Positions 1 to 8,497 of a stretch of 64,000 bases of DNA are shown one piece after another. The stretch is taken from the NCBI RefSeq assembly GCF_016725325.1, contig NZ_CP068083.1, forward strand, positions 1,054,001 to 1,118,000. The letters are read 5' to 3'. Each line of letters begins with the position of its first letter. The first letter of the stretch is position 1. The stretch comes from Sphingobacterium spiritivorum. GTDB taxonomy: Bacteria; Bacteroidota; Bacteroidia; Sphingobacteriales; Sphingobacteriaceae. The notes beneath the pieces were generated by a model. It was not told where the DNA came from. It saw only the letters and a list, made by a program, of their open reading frames with translations, and did not search any database. The translations under genes were made by a program, and so were the position numbers.

Positions 1-924
1 GATGTGAGTGTCGTCCCATTCGGAGACCTGACTATTAGCCCTTCCATGTCTGCATTACATTACGGACAAGCTATTTTTGAAGGAATCAAAGCCTATAAAT
101 TTGAAGACGGAACGGTCAGTATTTTCCGTCCGGAAAAGAACCTGGAACGCTTCAATAAATCAGCAGCCAGACTGGAGATGCCGGAAGTACCGGAAGAAAT
201 CTTTATAGGTGGATTAAAGAAACTGTTACAAGTTGACAAAAACTGGGTGCCGAATGTAGAAGGAACTTCCCTTTACATCAGACCTTTTATGTTTGGTACT
301 GAAGCGGCATTAGGTGTTCATCCTTCTGCGACATATAAATTCATTATTATTACTTGTCCGGTAGGAGCATACTATAATAAACCTCTAAAGTTAAAGGTAG
401 AGACTCATTATACCCGTGCAGCACAGGGTGGTGTGGGATTTTCAAAAAATGCCGGTAACTATGCATTATCTCTTTATCCTACACGCCTGGCAAATGATGA
501 AGGCTTTGATCAGTTAATCTGGACAGATGCCAAAGAACATAAATATATTGAAGAAGCGGGTACGGCGAATCTGGTATTCCGTATAGGTGATACCATTATC
601 ACTCCTCATGATGACACTATCTTACATGGAGTGACAAGACGTACTATCATTGAACTGGCTCAACACTGGGGATATAAAGCAGAACAACGCCATGTCTCTG
701 TACAGGAATTGATTGACGGAATCAAAGAAGGAATCGTTACGGATGCATTCGCTGCAGGAACAGCTGCTACTTTAACACCTATATCTACTATCGGATTTAA
801 CGGTGAATTGTATGAACTGCCTGCGGTTGAGAATCGTGAGTTTTCAAACAAGGTACTGAGCTATCTGAATGATCTTCGCTATGGAAAAATTGAAGATCCG
901 TTTGGCTGGAATCTGATTGTTTAA
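1..924 (+). CDS. ilvE: Branched-chain amino acid aminotransferase, 5' end outside window
   Basis: This PLP-dependent class IV aminotransferase catalyses the last step of Leu, Ile and Val synthesis (2-oxo acid plus glutamate) and acts in the cytosol. About 307 codons are visible and the frame is open to base 1, so the true start lies upstream; the GTG at base 4 is internal. Visible family landmarks are SALHYGQAIFEGIKAY near the left edge, the FSKNAGNYA segment with the expected PLP-binding Lys encoded at 445-447, and YIEEAGTANLVF, the BCAT hallmark close to the cofactor phosphate site. The gene ends at TAA 922-924 and is followed by a strong hairpin. The family assignment is firm; the substrate range within BCATs is inferred. 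Confidence 0.93.
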   Translation, partial: DVSVVPFGDLTISPSMSALHYGQAIFEGIKAYKFEDGTVSIFRPEKNLERFNKSAARLEMPEVPEEIFIGGLKKLLQVDKNWVPNVEGTSLYIRPFMFGTEAALGVHPSATYKFIIITCPVGAYYNKPLKLKVETHYTRAAQGGVGFSKNAGNYALSLYPTRLANDEGFDQLIWTDAKEHKYIEEAGTANLVFRIGDTIITPHDDTILHGVTRRTIIELAQHWGYKAEQRHVSVQELIDGIKEGIVTDAFAAGTAATLTPISTIGFNGELYELPAVENREFSNKVLSYLNDLRYGKIEDPFGWNLIV

Positions 925-945
925 GCATCATACAGCAGATAAAAT

Positions 946-980
946 AAAAGGGAGAAATCAATGATTTCTCCCTTTTATTT
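946..980. terminator. Bidirectional terminator between convergent ilvE and miaA
   Basis: Perfect inverted repeat with 15-nt arms AAAAGGGAGAAATCA (946-960) and TGATTTCTCCCTTTT (962-976). It has A-rich sequence on the left and TTTTATTTTT on the right, so it can act as an intrinsic terminator for both ilvE (plus) and miaA (minus). Confidence 0.85.
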
Positions 981-1003
981 TTAATTCAGATTCGTATCAA
1001 CTT

Positions 1004-1912
1004 TTACCGGGACACTAAAGAATCTGTATAACTGATAATTCCTTCCTGATCATCCGGTTCAAACCATCTCGTGCCGGTATCCTTCTTAAACCATGTAATC
1101 TGACGTTTGGCATACCGTCTGGAGTTTTGCTTTATCTTATCAACAGCTTCCTCCAATGAGATCTTACAAGCCAGGTAATCGAATATCTCTGCATAGCCAA
1201 CAGTTAACAAAGCGGGTTTATCTCTGTAAGGCATCAATCCTTTCACTTCTTCTACCAATCCTGCCTGCATCATCAGCTCTACACGTTTATTAATACGGTT
1301 ATACAATTTTGCACGGTCGGTATTCAGAGCAACTGTAATAATGTTAAAGGGACGCTTCGCAACAGTATGCTGACGGTAGAAAGAAAATGGCTTCCCTGTA
1401 CTTTCATATACCTCCAGCGCACGAATAACACGTTGTGAATTGTCAATATCTACTTCAGAAAAATATACAGGGTCTACCTCTTGAAGGTAGTCCTGCAGGA
1501 CTGCGATACCTTCTCTATCCAACCGCTCATTCAGCGCCTCCCGAATCCCGGGAAGAGGTTTAGGAAGATTGTCAAGACCTTCACATACAGCCCTCACAAA
1601 CAATCCCGAACCTCCGACCAGCACGACAACATCGTGATGTACAAACAGTTCTTCGAGTTTAGCAAGTGCATCTCTTTCAAAATCTCCTGCAGAGTATTCT
1701 TCACTGATGGAATGAGAATCCACAAAATGATGAGGTACACTTGCAAGCTCTTCTTTAGAAGGCTTAGCTGTACCTATACACATTTCTTTATAAAATTGCC
1801 TGGAGTCTGCGGAGAGGATCTCCGTCCTGTAATATTGTGCAATTTGTATAGCCATAGCTGTCTTCCCGACTGCGGTAGGACCGACTATGGCTATTAATGT
1901 CTTTTGTTTCAC
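1004..1912 (-). CDS. miaA: tRNA dimethylallyltransferase
   Basis: MiaA transfers an isopentenyl group from DMAPP to N6 of A37 in tRNAs that read UNN codons. The 302-residue product has the P-loop GPTAVGKT (11-18), the LSADSRQFYKEMCIGTAKP substrate/tRNA segment (33-51) and GGSGLF (100-105), all characteristic of the family, and is of normal length. The start is GTG at 1912-1910, which abuts the TAA of the upstream gene (1915-1913) without a gap. This suggests translational coupling to the acidic-tailed protein gene. The last gene of this minus-strand run faces ilvE across a shared terminator. Confidence 0.95.
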   Translation of the reverse strand: MKQKTLIAIVGPTAVGKTAMAIQIAQYYRTEILSADSRQFYKEMCIGTAKPSKEELASVPHHFVDSHSISEEYSAGDFERDALAKLEELFVHHDVVVLVGGSGLFVRAVCEGLDNLPKPLPGIREALNERLDREGIAVLQDYLQEVDPVYFSEVDIDNSQRVIRALEVYESTGKPFSFYRQHTVAKRPFNIITVALNTDRAKLYNRINKRVELMMQAGLVEEVKGLMPYRDKPALLTVGYAEIFDYLACKISLEEAVDKIKQNSRRYAKRQITWFKKDTGTRWFEPDDQEGIISYTDSLVSR

Positions 1913-2494
1913 TTAGTATTCGTCTTCGACTCCTGAAGAGCCTTTTTCTTCTCCGCCTTCTTCACTTTCTTCATCGTCAAACATGTCGTAGTCGTCTTCT
2001 TCATCTACTCCATATTGTGTTTCTTCTTCATAATCTGCGGTATCATCATCCTCATCCAACGGAGTAGTAGGGGCTGCAAAAGCACCTAATGGCTTAGGGG
2101 CTGCTCCCACTGTTTTGAATACGACCGGATATTCTTTTCCGTCTTCCTCTTTCAGAATCTTGATTAACTCAACATGAAAGTCGTACGGGCGGTCAAAATT
2201 GTAGACATAATAAAATTTTTGATGAGGATCATCTATAAATTTACTCAGGCGGATATTCTCCATCAACAATACATCTGCACTAATCTTTCTTTCTGAAGGA
2301 AGAAGGGCGATTTCAGTTCCCTTTTTCCATTGATCATTACTGACATAAAATGAAGATGAAACCTCTGTCTCGTAAGTCGTGGTTTTGTGTATTGCATTAT
2401 GTAAATCCAGAAAGCTCTGCTTTGAAAGCATATCAATCTCACGATAAACATCTTCGTAGTCTTCAAATGTAACTTTAAATCTGTATATGGCCAT
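1913..2494 (-). CDS. Small conserved protein with acidic C-terminal tail (pRiA4b ORF-3-like)
   Basis: A 193-residue cytosolic protein without signal peptide or membrane segment. The N-terminal part (residues 1-60, beginning MAIYRFKVTFEDYEDVYREI, with LHNAIHKTT and SSSFYVSNDQWKKG) resembles the pRiA4b ORF-3 fold family, which in Bacteroidota is often a small stand-alone protein of unknown function; this is from memory of the family, not a search. Residues 144-193 are strikingly acidic (runs of D/E with few hydrophobics) and probably disordered. It lies 86 bp downstream of the CCA-adding enzyme gene and its stop abuts the miaA start, so a tRNA-maturation operon is possible. Function unknown. 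Confidence 0.8.
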   Translation of the reverse strand: MAIYRFKVTFEDYEDVYREIDMLSKQSFLDLHNAIHKTTTYETEVSSSFYVSNDQWKKGTEIALLPSERKISADVLLMENIRLSKFIDDPHQKFYYVYNFDRPYDFHVELIKILKEEDGKEYPVVFKTVGAAPKPLGAFAAPTTPLDEDDDTADYEEETQYGVDEEDDYDMFDDEESEEGGEEKGSSGVEDEY

Positions 2495-2580
2495 TGCTCT
2501 AACTATGTGAAATCTTTAATTTTTATTATATTGAATTGCAGTCTAAAATTACAATTTTATTTCTCTGAATAAAAATGAGA

Positions 2581-3999
2581 TTATAGTACTAGCTTACGCT
2601 TAGCTTCCAATCCCATCTGTTTTGCCTGCTCCAGCATAAAATAATAAGCCTGCTCTTTCGAATTCGTAATATCTCCCTCTAATATCGCTTCCCGGATTGC
2701 ATTCTTGATTTTCCCTACTTCTCTACCCGGTCCCAGATTGAACACGGTCATGATATCTTCCCCGGTAATTGGTGGCTGCCAGTTGCGGATCTGATCGCGT
2801 TCCTCGACATCTTTGAGTTTTTGCTTCACAAGTTCAAAGTTTTCTCTGTACTTTTTCTTCTTGTACTCATTCTTTGTTGTCACATCTGCATGACATAGGA
2901 GCATGAGCGCATCGATATCATTCCCTGCTTCGAACAACAGACGTCTTACCGCAGAATCTGTAACAATATCTTTGGCCAAAACGATAGGACGTAAATGCAG
3001 AAGCACCAGTTTTTGAACGAATTTCATCTTATCATGCAGGGGCAATTTGAGTTCTGCAAATAATTTTGGAACCATTCGGGCACCTTTATCTTCATGACCA
3101 TGAAATGTCCAGCCTAGTTTTTTATCAAATCGCTTGGTGGCAGGCTTTGCAATATCGTGCATAATAGCTGCCCATCTCAGCCACAGATCATCGCTGTATT
3201 CAGCAACATTATCCAAGACTTCCAATGTATGGTAAAAATTGTCTTTATGCCCTTTACCTTCTACGATATCCACGCCATGTAACTGATACATGGCCGGAAA
3301 TACAAGCTCCAGAAGTCCTGTATCAAACAGATATTTGAAACCAACAGAAGGTTTGTCTGACAGAATAATTTTATTCAACTCATCCGTAATCCGTTCTTTT
3401 GAAATAATGCTGATCCGTTCGCGGGTATTATATATAGCTTCAATTGTTTGAATATCAATCTTGAACCCTAACTGAGAGGCAAAACGAATAGCACGCATCA
3501 TTCTTAACGGATCGTCAGAAAAAGTTTCATGAGGAGCGAGTGGTGTACGGATAATACGCTGTGCAATATCTTCTATACCGTTGAAGGGATCAAGTAAAGC
3601 GCCATAGTTATGAGCATTCAATGAATACGCCATAGCATTGATAGTAAAATCACGGCGATTCTGATCGTCTTCCAGCGTTCCGTTTTCTACTATTGGTTTT
3701 CGGGAATCAGAACGATAGGACTCTTTGCGCGCGCCTACAAATTCAATATTCAATCCGTCGTACACTAACATTGCTGTACCAAAACTTTTGTATACAGTCA
3801 CTTTCGTTTTCAACTTCTCTCCTAGTTTATCAGCAAACTCGATTCCACTTCCTATCACAACAATATCCACATCATTCTTGAATGGTCTCCCCATTATTCG
3901 GTCGCGTACATATCCTCCAATAACATAGCATTCGGTACTAGTTTGTTGTGCTAAATCTTTGATAAGGGAGAAAATCGGATGTTGTAAATTGTCACTCAT
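2581..3999 (-). CDS. cca: CCA tRNA nucleotidyltransferase with HD domain
   Basis: Adds or repairs the 3' CCA of tRNAs. The 472-residue product has a class II nucleotidyltransferase head (GGYVRDRIMG 28-37, catalytic carboxylates in DVDIV 43-47), the RRDFTINAMAY motif (115-125), the SDDPLRMMRAIRFASQLGF motif that links to nucleotide selection, and a C-terminal HD phosphohydrolase domain (H257, H281-D282, HGHED 300-304). The two initiator tRNA genes in this window lack an encoded CCA, so such an enzyme is needed here, while tRNA-Ala encodes its CCA. A poly(A) polymerase role cannot be excluded from sequence alone, but Bacteroidota members of this architecture are normally CCA-adding. Confidence 0.9.
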   Translation of the reverse strand: MSDNLQHPIFSLIKDLAQQTSTECYVIGGYVRDRIMGRPFKNDVDIVVIGSGIEFADKLGEKLKTKVTVYKSFGTAMLVYDGLNIEFVGARKESYRSDSRKPIVENGTLEDDQNRRDFTINAMAYSLNAHNYGALLDPFNGIEDIAQRIIRTPLAPHETFSDDPLRMMRAIRFASQLGFKIDIQTIEAIYNTRERISIISKERITDELNKIILSDKPSVGFKYLFDTGLLELVFPAMYQLHGVDIVEGKGHKDNFYHTLEVLDNVAEYSDDLWLRWAAIMHDIAKPATKRFDKKLGWTFHGHEDKGARMVPKLFAELKLPLHDKMKFVQKLVLLHLRPIVLAKDIVTDSAVRRLLFEAGNDIDALMLLCHADVTTKNEYKKKKYRENFELVKQKLKDVEERDQIRNWQPPITGEDIMTVFNLGPGREVGKIKNAIREAILEGDITNSKEQAYYFMLEQAKQMGLEAKRKLVL

Positions 4000-4033
4000 A
4001 GCTTGCCACGGTTCTCAAAAACCATTAAGTCTG

Positions 4034-4041
4034 CAAAAGTA
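4034..4041 (-). promoter_or_regulatory. -7 promoter box TACTTTTG for the CCA-enzyme gene
   Basis: Exact match to the Bacteroidota -7 consensus TAnnTTTG on the minus strand, 34 nt before the start codon. No convincing -33 TTTG at normal spacing is visible, so this is a partial promoter match. Confidence 0.35.
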
Positions 4042-4121
4042 AGGAATTTTATTATAAATCAGCACGCCCGGCAAACAAGACTGTTTACGAAGCGTATTGA
4101 TAAAGTCAGTGTCAAAAAATA

Positions 4122-5177
4122 TTAGTCGCGGTCTTTGCTCAGCTTACGGAAGGCCAACGGATTAGCCGTTAGTTCAGCTTGCTCGCGACGACGCTCCACA
4201 ATATGGACAGCTGTAAAAATGGCTTCCATAAAGGAATCATGAGATGCGACATTCTTACCTGCAATATCATATCCTGTACCATGATCCGGAGAAGTCCGCA
4301 CAATCGGTAAGCCTGCTGTAAAATTGACACCGGTTCTTGATGCAATATGTTTGAACGGAATAAGTCCCTGATCATGGTACATAGCTAGTACCGCATCAAA
4401 TTTGGTATAAGTGTCACTGGCAAAAAAACCATCTGCCGGGTAAGGTCCGAAACAGAAAATCCCTTCTTCATTCGCCTTTTCTACTGCAGGTCGGATAATA
4501 TCGCGATCCTCTGTACCTATTAATCCGTTATCACCGGCATGAGGATTAAGCCCTAACACCGCAATTTTGGGTTTTTGAATCCAAAAGTCTGTTTTCAGAC
4601 TCTCATTCATCATCCTTAATTTATGCAGGATTGCATCTTCTTTAATAGCGGCAGAAACTTCATGAACCGGAATATGTCCCGTCACTACTCCTACCCTAAG
4701 CTCTTCACTGATCATAAACATCAATACATCATCCGCATTTGTCCTTGCCTGCAGATATTCTGTATGTCCCGGGAAGTGGAATCCTTCCTGCTGGATATTA
4801 TGTTTATTAATCGGAGCAGTCACTAAAGCATCTATTTTACCCGCATTCAGATCTTCAACAGCTTTTTCTAATGATAAAAAAGCATATTTACCGCCAGTTT
4901 CATTTTCTTCTCCAAGTGTAATCTTTACATCTTCCTGCCAGCAGTTGATCATATTTGCACGTTTCGGATTTGCCTGATCAGGTTCATTGATCACATTAAA
5001 GCTAAAATCGTTTATTCCGATAGCTTTACGGTGAAATGAAGCAACTTTAGTATTGCCATAAACAATCGGAGTGAAGAATTCTAAAACCCGATTATCCATT
5101 AATGACTTGATAATTACTTCAAGGCCAACTCCATTAACATCACCAATAGAAATCCCAATCTTTAGTTTCTCACGCAT
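4122..5177 (-). CDS. pdxA: 4-hydroxythreonine-4-phosphate dehydrogenase
   Basis: PdxA oxidises 4-phosphohydroxy-L-threonine in the DXP-dependent route to pyridoxal phosphate, the cofactor used by the ilvE product nearby. The 351-residue protein begins with the family segment KIGISIGDVNGVGLEVI. It keeps the three metal-binding histidines: H168 (VTGHIPVH), H213 (NPHAGDNG) and H268 (MYHDQGLIPFK), each offset by two from the E. coli positions known to me. FPGHTEYL and TSPDHGTGYDIAGK are also present. It is transcribed alone on the minus strand; 122 bp separate it from the CCA-enzyme gene. A TATTTTTG box lies at 5205-5198, 21 nt ahead of the start. Confidence 0.95.
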   Translation of the reverse strand: MREKLKIGISIGDVNGVGLEVIIKSLMDNRVLEFFTPIVYGNTKVASFHRKAIGINDFSFNVINEPDQANPKRANMINCWQEDVKITLGEENETGGKYAFLSLEKAVEDLNAGKIDALVTAPINKHNIQQEGFHFPGHTEYLQARTNADDVLMFMISEELRVGVVTGHIPVHEVSAAIKEDAILHKLRMMNESLKTDFWIQKPKIAVLGLNPHAGDNGLIGTEDRDIIRPAVEKANEEGIFCFGPYPADGFFASDTYTKFDAVLAMYHDQGLIPFKHIASRTGVNFTAGLPIVRTSPDHGTGYDIAGKNVASHDSFMEAIFTAVHIVERRREQAELTANPLAFRKLSKDRD

Positions 5178-5197
5178 AATTATTTACTTTAATGCTT

Positions 5198-5205
5198 CAA
5201 AAATA
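5198..5205 (-). promoter_or_regulatory. -7 promoter box TATTTTTG for pdxA
   Basis: Exact TAnnTTTG match on the minus strand 20 nt before the pdxA ATG. A TTTG lies upstream but only 14 nt away, shorter than usual, so the -33 box is uncertain. Confidence 0.35.
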
Positions 5206-5406
5206 ATGAAAAATAATGTCAAATCTTAGGGTAAAACACAGGTTATCTAACGTTTTATTTTTATAATGGTTTTATTTAAAGCAGAATTTTAACAGGAAAG
5301 AATGGCTGTCATACTGCTTTTTTGTTCTATTTACAGATCTTTCCCGTCTTTTGTTAAAATAAATTTTGAGTAGTAATAAAATTTTACAATCTTCACGCTC
5401 TCGATT

Positions 5407-5483
5407 GGGGGTTTAGCTCATTTGGCTAGAGCGCTTGCCTGGCAGGCAAGAGGTGACCGGTTCGAATCCGGTAATCTCCACCA
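5407..5483 (+). tRNA. tRNA-Ala(GGC) with encoded CCA
   Basis: The full cloverleaf folds: acceptor GGGGGTT/AATCTCC, D stem GCTC/GAGC, anticodon stem CTTGC/GCAAG with loop CTGGCAG (anticodon GGC, reads GCC/GCU Ala), T arm CCGG TTCGAAT CCGG, discriminator A and encoded CCA (5481-5483). The acceptor contains G3:U70, the main identity element of alanine tRNAs, which confirms the assignment. Bases 5178-5406 before it hold no gene that I can support. Confidence 0.95.
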
Positions 5484-5492
5484 CTTTACTTA

Positions 5493-5525
5493 ACAGCCTT
5501 TGGTTATCAGCCAAAGGCTGTTTCT
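5493..5525 (+). terminator. Hairpin terminator after tRNA-Ala
   Basis: Arms ACAGCCTTTGG (5493-5503) and CCAAAGGCTGT (5511-5521) pair perfectly around a 7-nt loop, 9 nt after the tRNA. The following T-tract is short (TTTCTG), so termination is likely but not of the strongest type. Confidence 0.65.
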
Positions 5526-5565
5526 GTATAAACCAACCCTACTATGCCTATTAATAAAAACGTTT

Positions 5566-5600
5566 TTTGACCTATCACATCCCTAAGATGATTATCTTTG
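5566..5600 (+). promoter_or_regulatory. Bacteroidota-type promoter for rsmA
   Basis: A -7 box TATCTTTG (5593-5600, TAnnTTTG consensus) with TTTG at 5566-5569 as candidate -33 box; the 23-nt spacing is at the long end. The expected transcript start lies about 10 nt before the ATG at 5617, giving a very short leader with no Shine-Dalgarno. Confidence 0.45.
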
Positions 5601-5616
5601 TCACAAAGAGATTAAT

Positions 5617-6396
5617 ATGAGTACAGTAAGAGCAAAAAAACATTTAGGACAACACTTTTTAAACGACAAAAATGCAGCACAGAAGATTGTGGATGCTTTA
5701 GATCCTAAATTGGGCTTTTCACAAGTACTTGAAGTAGGTCCGGGAATGGGTGTACTATCCGATTTTCTGCTTCAGAAATCCGAATACCAGACTTATTTAA
5801 TTGACGTAGATGATGAATCTATCGAATTTTTAGCAGATAAATATCCGGAATTAGGAGATCGCTTGATTCATGGTGATTTCTTAGCATTGGATTTTTCAAA
5901 ATATTTCGGACCAAAAATGGCTGTAATCGGGAATTTCCCTTACAACATTTCCTCTCAGATTCTTTTTAAGATACTGGATGAACGGCAACGTGTGGTCCAA
6001 ATGACTGGCATGTTTCAAAAAGAAGTAGCCGAGCGCTGTACAGCCAAAGCAGGAAGTAAAGAATATGGTATCCTGAGTGTATTTCTGCAGGCTTATTATC
6101 ATGTTGAATACCTGTTTACCGTTAAGGCAGGAGCCTTTACTCCTCCACCTAAAGTGCTTTCCGGTGTCATCCGCATGACACGCAATGAGAGAGAAGAGCT
6201 GGATTGTGATGAAAAACTATTCTGGAGAGTAGTCAAAGCAGGATTCAATCAGCGACGCAAGACTCTGCGCAATTCTCTTTCGGGAGTTGTTCCAAAAGAT
6301 AAAATGTCGGACAATCCATTGTATGAACTGCGGGCTGAACGCTTATCTGTTGAAGATTTTGTCCAATTGACTAACGAAATTTCCGCTGTGAATTAA
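5617..6396 (+). CDS. rsmA: 16S rRNA (adenine1518-N6/adenine1519-N6)-dimethyltransferase
   Basis: KsgA/RsmA dimethylates two adjacent adenines in helix 45 of 16S rRNA late in 30S assembly. The 259-residue product shows KKHLGQHFL (7-15), the SAM-binding EVGPGMGVL (39-47), the acidic VDDESIEFL ribose-contact region and the catalytic NFPYNISS (106-113). The C-terminal part FNQRRKTLRNSL is the rRNA-binding end typical of the family. Length is normal. It is followed after 11 bp by the FAD monooxygenase gene, with which it may share a transcript, although the functions look unrelated. Confidence 0.96.
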   Translation: MSTVRAKKHLGQHFLNDKNAAQKIVDALDPKLGFSQVLEVGPGMGVLSDFLLQKSEYQTYLIDVDDESIEFLADKYPELGDRLIHGDFLALDFSKYFGPKMAVIGNFPYNISSQILFKILDERQRVVQMTGMFQKEVAERCTAKAGSKEYGILSVFLQAYYHVEYLFTVKAGAFTPPPKVLSGVIRMTRNEREELDCDEKLFWRVVKAGFNQRRKTLRNSLSGVVPKDKMSDNPLYELRAERLSVEDFVQLTNEISAVN

Positions 6397-6407
6397 AAAA
6401 AAGTACT

Positions 6408-7568
6408 ATGAAGCACTTTACAATTATTGGTGGAGGTGTAGCCGGATTGACCGCAGCCATAGGTCTGCAGAAAATCGGCATACAAGCTACTGTTTATGAA
6501 GGTGCTCCTGTACTAAAAGGAATCGGAGCTGGATTTGGTCTTGCGGCAAATGCCATGAAGGCCTTAGAGTATCTTGGACTACGGACTGAAGTGATGGCTC
6601 TCGGGCATCTGCTGCCGGATTATAATATTCTGGATGAAAAAGGACAGATACTGGTTGCACCGGACACCTCTTCAATTTCGCAACGCTATAAACAGGACAA
6701 TTTTGCAATCCATCGGGCGGATCTTCATCAATATCTCCTTTCTAAAATAGAACCTTCATCGTTGCTGCTCGGTTATCGGGCAGTCCAACTGCAACAACAT
6801 CAGGAAAAGATTATCCTAACTTTTGACAATGGACATACTGTCGAGACAGACTATCTGCTGATCGCTGATGGTGTCAAATCGGCTTTAAGACAGCAGTTGA
6901 TTCCTTCTTCTGCACCGCGATACTCGGGATATACCTGCTGGCGGGCCACAATAGACAATTCGACCATACAGCTTGGCAAGGGATCTGAAACCTGGGGAGC
7001 TAAAGGCAGATTCGGTATGACCCCACTGGTGGGAAACAAAATTTACTGGTATGCCTGTATCAATACAAAAGCTAATAATCCGGTTTACAGAAACTGGAAT
7101 ATAGAAAATCTGCGACAACATTTTGCTTCTTATCACCATCCCATATCTCAGATATTAAACGAAACAGAGAATAGCCAGCTGATATGGAACGATATTATAG
7201 ATATCAAACCATTGAATCAGCTAGCTTTCGGAAACATACTGCTAATGGGTGATGCCGGACATGCAACCACTCCCAATATGGGGCAAGGTGCCTGTCAGGC
7301 TATTGAGGATGTAGCTGTACTTATAGACGAACTGAAGAAAGACAAAACTATCGCACAGGCTTTTCTGGATTTCGAAAAACGAAGATTATCAAGAACACGA
7401 TATATTACCGAAACGTCCTGGACTATCGGTCAAGTTGCACAATGGCAAAACCCTGCTCTGATAGCCACGCGTAATTTTTTAATGAAAATTCTTCCGGAAA
7501 ATCTTCAGCAGTACAAACTGAACAAGTTATTGAATGTTGATTTCATGGAAATAAATAATAAAAGATGA
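6408..7568 (+). CDS. FAD-dependent aromatic-type monooxygenase
   Basis: A 386-residue class A flavoprotein monooxygenase (p-hydroxybenzoate hydroxylase/UbiH/zeaxanthin-epoxidase superfamily). It shows the N-terminal FAD dinucleotide motif IIGGGVAGLTAA (6-17), a mid-protein YLLIADGVKSALR (DG motif, FAD/NAD(P)H contacts) and GDAGHATTPNMGQGACQAIED near residue 281 (GD motif binding the FAD ribityl chain). There is no signal peptide. The substrate cannot be read from sequence; Bacteroidota members act on varied aromatics and some confer tetracycline or rifamycin tolerance. Its stop overlaps the next ATG (ATGA at 7565-7568), so the two are translationally coupled. Confidence 0.85.
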   Translation: MKHFTIIGGGVAGLTAAIGLQKIGIQATVYEGAPVLKGIGAGFGLAANAMKALEYLGLRTEVMALGHLLPDYNILDEKGQILVAPDTSSISQRYKQDNFAIHRADLHQYLLSKIEPSSLLLGYRAVQLQQHQEKIILTFDNGHTVETDYLLIADGVKSALRQQLIPSSAPRYSGYTCWRATIDNSTIQLGKGSETWGAKGRFGMTPLVGNKIYWYACINTKANNPVYRNWNIENLRQHFASYHHPISQILNETENSQLIWNDIIDIKPLNQLAFGNILLMGDAGHATTPNMGQGACQAIEDVAVLIDELKKDKTIAQAFLDFEKRRLSRTRYITETSWTIGQVAQWQNPALIATRNFLMKILPENLQQYKLNKLLNVDFMEINNKR

Positions 7569-8494
7569 GTACGAAAGTTTTAATCGTCGATGACGTACAT
7601 GAAGTTTTACTGGAAAAATTAAAAGAAGCCGGAATTGCATATGATTACCAACCGGAGATCACAAGAACTGAAGCTGAAAAGCAAATAAATGAATACTCTG
7701 GACTTGTGATCCGTTCAAAATTTCAGGTAGATCAGGCTTTTATGGATCTTGCTCCAGGACTTTCTTTTATTGCCCGCGCAGGGGCAGGTATGGACAATAT
7801 TGATGAAGCATATGCTGTTTCACGCAATATTATACTGATCAATGCACCCGAAGGGAACCGCGATGCTGTAGGTGAACATATGATAGGCATGCTTCTTAGC
7901 CTTATGAACCATCTTAACCGTGGCCATCAGCAGATAAAAAACAGGCAATGGCTGCGTGAAGAAAATCGCGGTTATGAACTGAAAGGCAGAACTGTAGCAT
8001 TGATCGGGTATGGTAATAACGGACAGGCAATGGCAAAAAAACTATCCGGATTTGAAGTCAATGTAATTGCTTATGACAAATATAAAACCGGATTTTCGGA
8101 CGAATACGCCAGGGAAGTCTCTATGGAAGAAGTCGTTAAATATGCGGATGTGTTGAGTTTCCATATTCCATTGACACGAGAAACCAAAGGTATGGTAGAT
8201 CAGGAGTATTTATTCCACTTCAGAAAGCCAATTTTCTTTTTGATGGGTGCCAGAGGGGGTATTGTTGATATTCCTGCAGTATTGAAAAATCTTGACAGCG
8301 GCCGGATCATTGCCGCAGCATTTGATGTTCTACCGGTTGAGAAATTCCCTTCCCTTGGTGAGCAGCCCTGGTTTGAGGATCTGACGAACCGGGACAATGT
8401 ACTGGTTAGTCCCCATGTTGCGGGATGGACTTTTGACAGTTATTATAAACTGTCTGCAGTCGTTGCAGATAAGATAGTGGCATTCTTAAAATAA
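7565..8494 (+). CDS. NAD-dependent D-2-hydroxyacid dehydrogenase (phosphoglycerate dehydrogenase-like)
   Basis: A 309-residue D-isomer-specific 2-hydroxyacid dehydrogenase. It has the Rossmann motif ALIGYGNNGQAMAK (near 145-157), the catalytic Arg region GARGGIVD (near 229-236), a DVLPVEKFP segment carrying the catalytic Glu, and the catalytic His in SPHVAGW (near 282). It lacks the C-terminal ACT or ASB domains of full-length SerA, so it is the short type. A role in serine synthesis is possible but other 2-oxo acids are equally plausible. ATG overlaps the stop of the FAD monooxygenase, and its stop is 3 bp from the convergent UbiA-like gene with no visible terminator between. Confidence 0.85.
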   Translation: MSTKVLIVDDVHEVLLEKLKEAGIAYDYQPEITRTEAEKQINEYSGLVIRSKFQVDQAFMDLAPGLSFIARAGAGMDNIDEAYAVSRNIILINAPEGNRDAVGEHMIGMLLSLMNHLNRGHQQIKNRQWLREENRGYELKGRTVALIGYGNNGQAMAKKLSGFEVNVIAYDKYKTGFSDEYAREVSMEEVVKYADVLSFHIPLTRETKGMVDQEYLFHFRKPIFFLMGARGGIVDIPAVLKNLDSGRIIAAAFDVLPVEKFPSLGEQPWFEDLTNRDNVLVSPHVAGWTFDSYYKLSAVVADKIVAFLK

Positions 8495-8497
8495 GCA

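Noticed and set aside
1481-1897. Plus-strand 138-codon reading frame inside miaA
   Set aside because: Antisense to the P-loop half of miaA; no independent support.
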